Assembly (NCBI GenBank): GCA_003141795.1
Contig: PLNO01000269.1
Span: 1 to 21,451 of the forward strand
Direction of reading: 5' to 3'
Length of the DNA stretch: 21,451 nucleotides
Origin: Spirochaetaceae bacterium
GTDB lineage: Bacteria > Spirochaetota > Spirochaetia > SZUA-6 > Fen-1364
Each line of letters opens with the position of its first letter. Position 1 is the stretch's first letter. Both the position numbers and the translations under genes were made by a program. The notes under the pieces were generated by a model. It saw only the letters and a list, made by a program, of their open reading frames with translations. It searched no databases and was not told where the DNA came from. Positions 13,654 through 20,305 of this stretch are shown here, piece by piece.

Positions 13654-14442
13654 ATGAAGAAGATCGGGATCATCGGATTCGGCACCATGGGTGAGGCATT
13701 CGCCACCGGCCTCGTGAGAAAGCACCCCGAGCTGCGGCTCGTCGCCTTCGACCAGAAGCCCGAGCGGCTCACCATTGCCGCCCACACCCAGGGGATCACC
13801 GTGGCTCGGACCCCTGCCGATGTGTTCTCCGCAGCCGACCTCACGATCATCTGCGTAAAACCGCAGGATTTTGCGGCGTTCGCCGACAGCGTGCGGGAAA
13901 GCTCCCGGGGAAAGCCGGTCGTCTCCATCCTCGCGGGGAAAGGGATCCAGGCGCTCTCGGAAGCGCTTGCAACCGACCAGGTCGCGCGCTTCATGCCGAA
14001 CATCGCCGCCACGAAAGGGGCATCGTTCATCGGCGTCTCCTTCCATCCGCAGGCGTCCCCCCGGCTCCACGAGGATGCGCTCAGCGTCGCGTCGGCACTG
14101 GGCACAGGCATGGAGATTCCGGAGCGGCTCATGTCGGCGATCACCGGGGTCTCGGGGTCTGGCATCGCCTACGTGTTCCAGTTTGCGCATGCGCTCGCTC
14201 AGGGAGGCGTCGCCGCGGGACTCGACTACAAGACAGCCCTCGCGGCCGCCATTGCCACCCTGGAAGGTGCCGTGAGCCTGCTCAAGGACGGGACTCACCC
14301 CATCGAGCTCGTGAGCAGGGTCACATCGCCCGCTGGAACGACCATCCAGGGGATTCGTGCCCTTGAGCGCGCCGGCTTCACTGCAACCGTCATGGAGGCT
14401 GTCGAGGCTGCGGCGCGAAAAGCAACGGAATTCGAAGCATAG
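13654..14442 (+). CDS. proC: Pyrroline-5-carboxylate reductase
   Basis: A 262-aa enzyme for the last step of proline synthesis, reducing 1-pyrroline-5-carboxylate with NADPH or NADH in the cytoplasm. It begins with the Rossmann motif IGIIGFGTMGEAF, then has CVKPQD at the end of the nucleotide domain, ARFMPNIAATKGAS, VSGSGIAYVFQF (family GSGPAYVF) and VTSPAGTTIQGI (family VTSPGGTT). The length matches the family. The start ATG 13654 is favoured because a promoter places the mRNA start at it and because KKIGIIG is the usual beginning; the open frame upstream is a shadow of the phosphoesterase. No proA or proB is adjacent. A short weak hairpin (14450-14469) follows the stop. Confidence 0.96.
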   Translation: MKKIGIIGFGTMGEAFATGLVRKHPELRLVAFDQKPERLTIAAHTQGITVARTPADVFSAADLTIICVKPQDFAAFADSVRESSRGKPVVSILAGKGIQALSEALATDQVARFMPNIAATKGASFIGVSFHPQASPRLHEDALSVASALGTGMEIPERLMSAITGVSGSGIAYVFQFAHALAQGGVAAGLDYKTALAAAIATLEGAVSLLKDGTHPIELVSRVTSPAGTTIQGIRALERAGFTATVMEAVEAAARKATEFEA

Positions 14443-14486
14443 AGGAGCCGCTATTGAGAAAAAAATAGCAAATATTATAATTTTCA

Positions 14487-14504
14487 TCGTGAATTTATTC
14501 ACGA
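14487..14504. promoter_or_regulatory. Rex-like redox operator upstream of adhE
   Basis: TCGTGAATTTATTCACGA is a palindrome with perfect 8-bp arms around TT. It differs from the Rex consensus TTGTGAA-N4-TTCACAA only by C for T at the second base of each arm. It lies 4 bp upstream of the predicted -35 of adhE, a standard Rex target that is repressed when NAD+ is high. The Rex gene itself is not in the window. Confidence 0.55.
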
Positions 14505-14508
14505 CATA

Positions 14509-14539
14509 TTGACACGTTGCGCACTTTTCATCATATTCT
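14509..14539 (+). promoter_or_regulatory. Predicted promoter of adhE
   Basis: A perfect TTGACA (14509-14514) is followed by CATATT (14532-14537, 17-bp spacer) or TATTCT (14534-14539, 19-bp spacer). The area upstream is strongly AT-rich compared with the genome and may act as an UP element. The leader of about 35 nt ends in AGGAGGAG. Confidence 0.6.
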
Positions 14540-14579
14540 ATTCGAGAAATAGATACTGATATCTCAGATAGGAGGAGAT

Positions 14580-17282
14580 ATGAAAAGCGCGAGTGCCACC
14601 CTGATCAGCCTCATTCCCGATGGAGCAACGGCGTCCCTTGCTGCCGTCGCCACGCCGTCAACGGCTGTCGCGGAAGGCGCAAAGAGCCCCGCTGATCTTG
14701 CAAATCTCGTGAAGAGGGTGAAAGAGGCCCAAATCACATATTCCACATTCTCCCAGGAAAAGGTGGACGCGATCTTCCGGGCAGCAGCGCTTGCCGCGAA
14801 CGCGGCACGAATCCCCCTTGCCCGTATGGCGGTCGCTGAGACCCGCATGGGCATCGTCGAGGACAAGGTGGTGAAGAACCACTTCGCCGCAGAGTTCATC
14901 TACAACAAGTACAGGGACACGAAGACCTGCGGAGTCATCGAGTCTGACCCTGTCCAGGGGATCACGAAGATCGCAGCCCCCGTGGGCGTCATCGCGGCGG
15001 TCGTCCCCACGACGAACCCGACCTCGACCGCCATCTTCAAGGCCCTGCTGGCCCTGAAGACGAGGAACGCGGTGATCTTCGCCCCGCATCCCCGTGCCAA
15101 GGCTTCGACGTGCCAGGCCGCGAAGATCGTGCGGGACGCCGCGGTGGCTGCGGGCGCCCCTGCCGACATCATCGGTTGGATCTCCGAGCCGACCGTCGAG
15201 CTGACCACGGCGCTCATCCGCGACCGCGACATCGGCCTCATCCTCGCAACGGGCGGTCCGGGAATGGTGAAGGCGGCCTACGCATCGGGCAATCCCGCCA
15301 TCGGCGTCGGGGCGGGCAACACTCCGGCGGTGATCGACGAGACGGCGGACGTCGTGATGGCGGTCAGCTCGATCATCCTCTCCAAGACGTTCGACAACGG
15401 GGTGATCTGCGCGAGCGAGCAGTCCGTCGTCGTCGTTGAGAGCCGCTACGAGGAGGTGAAAGCCGAGCTTGCCGCGCGCGGGGCTTTCATCGTCACGGGC
15501 AAGGACCGGGCAAAGCTTGCCGCGCTGATGCTGAAGGGCGGAAAGCTCAATTCCGAGATCGTCGGCCAGAGCGCCGCACGCATCGCGGAGATGGCGGGCA
15601 TCGCAGTGCCCCGGGCAAAGGGCATGCCCCCCGTGAAAGTCCTCGTCGGTGAGGCCCAGCAGGTGAATGCGGCCGAGGCCTTCGCCTACGAGAAGCTCTC
15701 CCCCGTGCTGGGGCTGTACCGGGTGGCGGATTTCGACGCCGCCGTGGCCAAAGCGTGCGAGCTCGTCGAGTTCGGAGGGCTCGGGCACACAGCGGTGCTC
15801 TACACCGACCCGCTCAACCAGGACCGGATCAGGTCCTTCGGGGACGCGATGAAGACAGGCCGGGTGCTCGTCAACATGCCCTCGTCCCAGGGCGCCATCG
15901 GCGACATCTACAACTTCCGGCTCGAGCCGTCCCTCACGCTGGGCTGCGGTTCATGGGGCGGAAACTCGGTGAGCGAGAACGTGGGGGTGAAGCACCTCTT
16001 GAACGTCAAGACGGTGGCGGAGCGCCGTGAGAACATGCTCTGGTTCCGGGTCCCGTCAAAGGTCTACCACAAGTTCGGCTGCCTCCCCATTGCGCTGCGC
16101 GAGCTTGCCGGACGCAAGCGTGCGCTCATCGTCACCGACAAGCCGCTTCTGGACCTGGGCTACGTGGCGCGGGTCACCTCCGTTCTCGACGAGGTGGGGG
16201 TGGCGTGGGAGATCTTCTCCGACGTGGAGCCCGATCCGACCATGGCCACGGTGCGCGCGGGCGCTGCACGCGCGGCCCGATTCCAGCCCGACACGATCAT
16301 TGCGCTGGGCGGAGGGTCGCCCATGGATGCGGCAAAGATCCTCTGGGTCATGTACGAGCACCCCGAAGTGCGCTTCGAGGACCTCGCGATGCGCTTCATG
16401 GACATCCGCAAGCGCATCTACCAGTTCCCGACCATGGGGCAGAAGGCGATCCTCGTCGCGATCCCCACGACCTCGGGGACCGGTTCCGAGGTGACTCCCT
16501 TCGCGGTGGTCACCGACGAGACGACGGGAACGAAGTACCCCATCGCCGACTACGCGCTCACCCCGAACGTCGCCATTGTCGACTCGGAGCTCACCCTCAG
16601 GATGCCCCGGGGCCTCACGGCGGCGGGCGGAATCGATGCGGTGTCGCACGGCCTGGAGGCTATGGTGAGCGTGCTTTCCACGGAATACACCAACGCGATG
16701 GCGCTGGAGTCGCTGCGGCTACTCTTCAAGTACCTCCCCGACGCGTATGCGAAAGGGGAGCAGGACCCCAAGGCCCGTGCGAAGGTGCACAACGCGGCGT
16801 CCATGGCCGGCATGGCTTTCGCGAACGCGTTCCTCGGCGTGTGCCACTCCATGGCGCACAAGCTCGGCGCTGAGTTCAAGATCCCGCACGGCATCGCCAA
16901 CGCTCTGCTCCTGAGCAACGTCGTGCTGTACAACGCCACCGACGTGCCGGTGAAGCAGGCGGCGTTCAGCCAGTACACGCACCCCGACGCCAAGGCGCGC
17001 TACTCGCGGGTCGCCGACTACCTCGGGTTGGGCGGGAGGACCCCCGAAGAGAAGGTGAACCTGCTCATTGCAAAGATCGAGGAGCTCAAAGCGGCACTCG
17101 GCATCCCGTCCTCCATCAAGGCGTACGGGATCCCCGAAGCGGCGTTCAAGGCGAAGGTCGATGAGCTTGCCGTGATGGCGTTCGACGACCAGTGCACGGG
17201 CGCCAACCCCCGGTTCCCGCTGATCGAGGAGATCAAGCAGCTCTACCTCGACGCCTACGAGGGGACGTTGCGGACATTGTAG
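14580..17282 (+). CDS. adhE: Bifunctional acetaldehyde-CoA / alcohol dehydrogenase AdhE
   Basis: A 900-aa fermentative enzyme turning acetyl-CoA into ethanol in two NADH-dependent steps; AdhE forms long spirosome filaments. Residues about 35-480 are the aldehyde dehydrogenase half, with AAVVPTTNPTSTAIFKAL, the NAD loop GVGAGN and the catalytic C277 in FDNGVICASEQ. Residues about 490-900 are the iron alcohol dehydrogenase half, with GGGSPMDAAK (about 577-586), PTTSGTGSEVT and metal ligands D686, H690 (DAVSH), H756 (CHSMAH) and H770 (PHG), all intact. The protein is about 31 residues longer at the N-terminus than E. coli AdhE; this tail is Ala/Ser/Thr-rich. ATG 14580 is secure because AGGAGGAG sits just upstream. 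A Rex-like operator and TTGACA promoter precede it, and a GC hairpin follows. Confidence 0.97.
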   Translation: MKSASATLISLIPDGATASLAAVATPSTAVAEGAKSPADLANLVKRVKEAQITYSTFSQEKVDAIFRAAALAANAARIPLARMAVAETRMGIVEDKVVKNHFAAEFIYNKYRDTKTCGVIESDPVQGITKIAAPVGVIAAVVPTTNPTSTAIFKALLALKTRNAVIFAPHPRAKASTCQAAKIVRDAAVAAGAPADIIGWISEPTVELTTALIRDRDIGLILATGGPGMVKAAYASGNPAIGVGAGNTPAVIDETADVVMAVSSIILSKTFDNGVICASEQSVVVVESRYEEVKAELAARGAFIVTGKDRAKLAALMLKGGKLNSEIVGQSAARIAEMAGIAVPRAKGMPPVKVLVGEAQQVNAAEAFAYEKLSPVLGLYRVADFDAAVAKACELVEFGGLGHTAVLYTDPLNQDRIRSFGDAMKTGRVLVNMPSSQGAIGDIYNFRLEPSLTLGCGSWGGNSVSENVGVKHLLNVKTVAERRENMLWFRVPSKVYHKFGCLPIALRELAGRKRALIVTDKPLLDLGYVARVTSVLDEVGVAWEIFSDVEPDPTMATVRAGAARAARFQPDTIIALGGGSPMDAAKILWVMYEHPEVRFEDLAMRFMDIRKRIYQFPTMGQKAILVAIPTTSGTGSEVTPFAVVTDETTGTKYPIADYALTPNVAIVDSELTLRMPRGLTAAGGIDAVSHGLEAMVSVLSTEYTNAMALESLRLLFKYLPDAYAKGEQDPKARAKVHNAASMAGMAFANAFLGVCHSMAHKLGAEFKIPHGIANALLLSNVVLYNATDVPVKQAAFSQYTHPDAKARYSRVADYLGLGGRTPEEKVNLLIAKIEELKAALGIPSSIKAYGIPEAAFKAKVDELAVMAFDDQCTGANPRFPLIEEIKQLYLDAYEGTLRTL

Positions 17283-17295
17283 AGACGATGATTCG

Positions 17296-17329
17296 GGGGC
17301 CCGCCGGCGCTGCGCGCGCCGCGGGCCCC
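17296..17329 (+). terminator. Strong GC hairpin after adhE
   Basis: GGGGCCCGC (17296-17304) pairs with GCGGGCCCC (17321-17329), and GGCGC (17306-17310) with GCGCC (17316-17320), leaving one bulged C and a five-base loop. No T-run follows; termination may be partial. The serS promoter begins 14 bp later. Confidence 0.55.
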
Positions 17330-17342
17330 TCCCGTTCCGACA

Positions 17343-17371
17343 TTGCCATGTCCGCCGCTCTCCGCTATGAT
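17343..17371 (+). promoter_or_regulatory. Predicted promoter of serS
   Basis: TTGCCA (17343-17348) and TATGAT (17366-17371) are exactly 17 bp apart. ATG 17378 is 6 nt past the -10, so the first transcribed base is expected to be the A of the start codon. Confidence 0.6.
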
Positions 17372-17377
17372 CGGTCC

Positions 17378-18664
17378 ATGCTCGACCTCAAATACATCCG
17401 TGACAACCTCGAAGCGGTGCGGGAGAACGTGAAGAACCGGCACGTCACAGCTGATCCCGACCTCGTCGTGAAGCTCTACGACGAGCGCACTCAGCTCATG
17501 AAGGAGCTGGAGGGGTTGCGCGCCGCGCGCAACGCGAACGCGGACAAGATGAAGGGGAAGCTCACACCCGAGCAGCGCACGCCGCTCATCGAAGAGGGTA
17601 AGAAGCTGAAGGAGGGCATCGCCGAGCTTGAAGGCCGCCACGAGGAGGCGGAGAAGAAGCTCACGGAAGAGGCCCTGAAGATCCCCAACATGGCGCACCC
17701 GTCGGCACCCATCGCCGAAGGGGAGGGCGGGAACCTGCCGTTGCGCACGTGGGGGAAGCCCACCTCGTTTTCTTTCGCGCCGAAGGACCACGTCCAGCTC
17801 GGCCAGACCCTCGACCTCATCGATTTCGAGACGGGGGCGAAGGTCGCCGGTCAGAAGTTCTACTACCTGAAAAACCAGGCCGTCATCCTCGAGCTGTCCC
17901 TCGTCCGCTACGCCCTGGATACCCTGATGGCGAACGGGTTCACTCCCATGATGACCCCGGACGTGGCCCGGGAAGACATCGTGGCCGGGCACGGTTTCAA
18001 CCCGCGCGGCCCTGAAAGCAACATCTATACCATCGAGGGAACGGATCTCTGCCTCATCGCCACGGCGGAGTTCACCCTGGGCGGCTACAATGCCGGCAAG
18101 GTGCTGCCCTTCGAGCAGCTCCCCGTATTGCTCACGGGCGTTTCCCATTGCTTCCGGCGGGAAGCGGGCGCGGCAGGCCAGTTCTCAAAGGGGCTCTACC
18201 GGGTTCATCAGTTCACGAAGGTGGAGATGTTCGCGTTCAGTCTGCCCGCGGATTCCGACGCGATGCTCGACCGGCTCATCGGCATCGAGGAAACGATCTT
18301 CCAGGGCCTCGAGATCCCCTACAGGATCGTCGACACGTGCACGGGTGATCTTGGCGGGCCCGCGTACAGGAAGTTCGACATCGAAGCGTGGATGCCCGGG
18401 CGCGGGGAGAAGGGCGAATACGGGGAGATTACGAGCGCTTCGAATTGCACCGATTACCAGGCCAGGCGGCTGGGCATCAGGTACAAGGAGCCGACCGGGA
18501 AGAACCCGTTCGTGCACACACTGAACGGCACCGCGCTCGCGGTTTCACGCACGCTCATCGCGCTCCTGGAGAACTTCCAGCAGGAGGATGGCACCATCCG
18601 GCTGCCGGCAAAGCTTGCCGCGTACACCGGGTTCGGCGAGATAAGGGCGAAGGCGGCCGTCTGA
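17378..18664 (+). CDS. serS: Seryl-tRNA synthetase
   Basis: A 428-aa class II aminoacyl-tRNA synthetase that charges tRNA-Ser (and tRNA-Sec). Residues 1-110 form the long antiparallel coiled-coil arm that reaches the tRNA's extra arm (MLDLKYIRDNLEAVRENV, then Lys/Glu-rich repeats). The catalytic core has LIATAEFTLGGYN, motif 2 FRREAGAAGQFSKGLYR followed by VHQFTKVEMF, SASNCTDYQARR and motif 3 NGTALAVSRTLIALLENFQQ followed by DGTIRLPAKL. All match the family; the motif 2 loop reads QFSKG where many bacteria have RDTRG. The start ATG 17378 is the family-typical MLDLK. A longer open frame upstream overlaps adhE and is a shadow. A terminator overlaps the last codons. Confidence 0.97.
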   Translation: MLDLKYIRDNLEAVRENVKNRHVTADPDLVVKLYDERTQLMKELEGLRAARNANADKMKGKLTPEQRTPLIEEGKKLKEGIAELEGRHEEAEKKLTEEALKIPNMAHPSAPIAEGEGGNLPLRTWGKPTSFSFAPKDHVQLGQTLDLIDFETGAKVAGQKFYYLKNQAVILELSLVRYALDTLMANGFTPMMTPDVAREDIVAGHGFNPRGPESNIYTIEGTDLCLIATAEFTLGGYNAGKVLPFEQLPVLLTGVSHCFRREAGAAGQFSKGLYRVHQFTKVEMFAFSLPADSDAMLDRLIGIEETIFQGLEIPYRIVDTCTGDLGGPAYRKFDIEAWMPGRGEKGEYGEITSASNCTDYQARRLGIRYKEPTGKNPFVHTLNGTALAVSRTLIALLENFQQEDGTIRLPAKLAAYTGFGEIRAKAAV

Positions 18665-18690
18665 ACCGGATTCCGACCGGCCGCCCTTTT
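18652..18690 (+). terminator. Terminator of serS, overlapping its stop
   Basis: GGCGGCCG (18652-18659) pairs perfectly with CGGCCGCC (18678-18685), with an 18-nt loop containing CCGG, followed by CTTTT (18686-18690). The left arm lies in the last serS codons. Confidence 0.65.
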
Positions 18691-18691
18691 G

Positions 18692-18907
18692 CTACCGTCC
18701 GCACATCTGGACGAGGTTGCGGGTCAGGAGATCGTAGTAGTCCTTGAAGAGATACGGACGGCGGGCCTGCATCTGCTTCTTTGTCGCGTCCATCAGGTCG
18801 TCGGTGCAGGGGATGCAGATATCCCTGTCGAGGACCACGGTGTAATTGACGTCCCTGCGGGCACCGGGGACGGCCTTCTTGCAGATATCACACACGATCG
18901 CTGTCAT
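18692..18907 (-). CDS. Small conserved-looking protein with two CxxC pairs
   Basis: A 71-aa protein. It has two CxxC pairs, CDIC (about residues 6-9) and CIPC (about 31-34), spaced as in a treble-clef or zinc-ribbon fold, followed by a basic, aromatic helix (KKQMQARRPYLFKDYYDLL). Zinc binding is likely; partner and role are unknown. AGGAGAG precedes ATG 18907, and a strong promoter is present. It is divergent from the HD-domain gene (136 bp apart) and convergent with serS, 27 bp from its stop. I believe similar proteins occur in spirochaetes, from memory only. Confidence 0.78.
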   Translation of the reverse strand: MTAIVCDICKKAVPGARRDVNYTVVLDRDICIPCTDDLMDATKKQMQARRPYLFKDYYDLLTRNLVQMCGR

Positions 18908-18937
18908 GTTCTCTCTCCTTGCCGTGTCGTTGCTGTC

Positions 18938-18966
18938 ATTGTAGATAAAAAATCCCCTGTTGTCGA
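18938..18966 (-). promoter_or_regulatory. Predicted promoter of the CxxC protein gene
   Basis: On the minus strand, TCGACA (18961-18966) and TACAAT (18938-18943) are exactly 17 bp apart, each matching consensus in five of six positions. Transcription starts near 18931, leaving a 24-nt leader with AGGAGAG. Confidence 0.65.
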
Positions 18967-19043
18967 GGGGAGGGACTGTGCCTCCGTCGACGGCTCGGTG
19001 GACGAATGGGCGCCGTTCTGTGTACCATCAAAAGGGGAGTGAT

Positions 19044-20141
19044 ATGGTCGATGCGCTGGAGCGGCTGAAAGAGGAGAACATTCCCTATCTCCTCTGCGGG
19101 TATTCCTCCCTGGACAGGTACTTCCGGGTCCGCGATGCAGGTCCGCTCTTTCTTGCGACAGACTCGTCGATCGTGTCACTCGCCAAGGCGTTCGACGACC
19201 TCCAGTTCCCCGGGCTTCCCCTCGAGGACGCGGCGGTCCAGGACGCGGCCCACAGGCTCGTTTTCCGTTGCGTCGATACCCTGTCCCAACCGCCATCGGC
19301 GCCGTTCACCGTGCTTCGTCTCCTCTACGATCCCGGTCGCAACGTGTTCATCGACAAGCTCGACATGTACCCCGATCTGCGCGCGCCCGCACTGATGCAC
19401 TCCCCTGACGATTCGCCCCGATGGCTCGCTCTCTGCGAGGCTGCCCGGCTCGTCTCGCGCTACCATTACACCGCCGAGGGTTCGGCGCTGGGCTGGAGCA
19501 GGGGCAACGAGCTCCCGCCCGTTTCGTACCAGAGGGACCTCCTGGTGAGCCTTTTCAGCTCGCGCAACCCCGAAAAAGGGCTTGCGCTCCTTCACGCCGC
19601 CGGGTTCGTCGCTGAGGCGTGGCCCGAGCTTGCCGACATGGAGGCCGTGCCCCATGGGAAGGATTACCACCCCGAAGGGAACGTCTGGGAGCACACACTG
19701 GCCGCCCTCACGTATCGAAAGAAGCCCGACGTCACGCTTTCCCTCGCCCTCCTCCTCCACGACAGCGGCAAGCCCCACGCGGAGCGCTCGGGGGAGAAGA
19801 TGTTCGACGGACACGCGGAGATCGGGGCGCACATCGCCGTGCGCTTCCTCCGCAGGCTGGAGTTTTCCGCGGAGCTCATCGGGAACGTGGAGTTTCTCGT
19901 GCGCTACCACATGATGCCCCCGGCTCTCAAGGTGTTGCCGCCGTTTCGGACCGACCGTATCCTCGCCTCGCCGCTCTTTCCCCTGCTGCTCGAGCTCTAC
20001 CGGGCGGATGCCGCCTCGGCCTATGCCGACGAGGAGGGGTACTACGAGGCGTGCAGGATCTACAAGGAGTGGCAGAAGGACAGGGGCAACCCGTTCATCC
20101 TGGAAAAGCAGCGCCGCCAGCGCGCCCGGGCCCGGCACTAG
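19044..20141 (+). CDS. HD-domain protein with degenerate poly(A)-polymerase/CCA-type head
   Basis: A 365-aa protein. Residues 1-160 resemble the nucleotidyltransferase head of CCA-adding enzymes, but the catalytic DxD is lost: where the family reads DIDLATD this reads PLFLATD (34-40). The VGGxVRD loop reads LCGYSSLDRYF (17-27). Residues about 200-330 are an HD phosphohydrolase: NVWEHTLAAL, LLLHDSGKPHAE with H239-D240, FDGHAEIGAH and FLVRYHMM, so the metal site seems intact. The likely activity is a phosphohydrolase on nucleotides or RNA ends; the head may only bind substrate. ATG 19044 has AGGGGAG 6 nt upstream, so it is preferred to the in-frame start at 18960. A weak promoter (TGGACG 18999-19004, TACCAT 19023-19028, 18-bp spacer) precedes it. 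It stands alone. Confidence 0.85.
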   Translation: MVDALERLKEENIPYLLCGYSSLDRYFRVRDAGPLFLATDSSIVSLAKAFDDLQFPGLPLEDAAVQDAAHRLVFRCVDTLSQPPSAPFTVLRLLYDPGRNVFIDKLDMYPDLRAPALMHSPDDSPRWLALCEAARLVSRYHYTAEGSALGWSRGNELPPVSYQRDLLVSLFSSRNPEKGLALLHAAGFVAEAWPELADMEAVPHGKDYHPEGNVWEHTLAALTYRKKPDVTLSLALLLHDSGKPHAERSGEKMFDGHAEIGAHIAVRFLRRLEFSAELIGNVEFLVRYHMMPPALKVLPPFRTDRILASPLFPLLLELYRADAASAYADEEGYYEACRIYKEWQKDRGNPFILEKQRRQRARARH

Positions 20142-20198
20142 ACGCCGGGCGCACCGCGAGGCGTAGCGTCCTCGGCTTTTCCCACGAGAAGCCTCGCA

Positions 20199-20218
20199 TT
20201 TGGAATGATCATTCCAAA
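20199..20218. repeat. 20-bp perfect palindrome between convergent genes
   Basis: TTTGGAATGATCATTCCAAA is self-complementary over all 20 bases. It lies in the 164-bp gap between the HD gene and thrC, whose stop codons face each other. It could fold as a hairpin with a GATC loop on both transcripts; no T-run follows. Confidence 0.7.
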
Positions 20219-20254
20219 ACTTGTATGTGTGTGATGGATGGGCAGGCAGGCTTT

Positions 20255-20291
20255 CGCGGTGCGCCTTACGCGGTGCGCCTTACGCGGTGCG
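20255..20291 (+). repeat. 14-bp tandem repeat, 2.6 copies
   Basis: CGCGGTGCGCCTTA occurs twice exactly (20255-20268 and 20269-20282) with a third partial unit CGCGGTGCG (20283-20291). The core CGCGGTGCGCC is the inverse of GGCGCACCGCG at 20148-20158, just after the HD gene stop, so the whole gap can fold. The rest of this gap shows one more imperfect stem, GGCTTTTC with GAGAAGCC. Confidence 0.8.
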
Positions 20292-20305
20292 TGCGGCATC
20301 CCCGC

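Noticed and set aside
14450..14469. Small hairpin GCTATT/AATAGC after proC as a terminator
   Set aside because: Six weak pairs with an eight-base loop and no clear T-run; not reliable.
20199..20218. The 20-bp palindrome as a repressor operator
   Set aside because: It lies between two stop codons facing each other, so there is no promoter for it to control.
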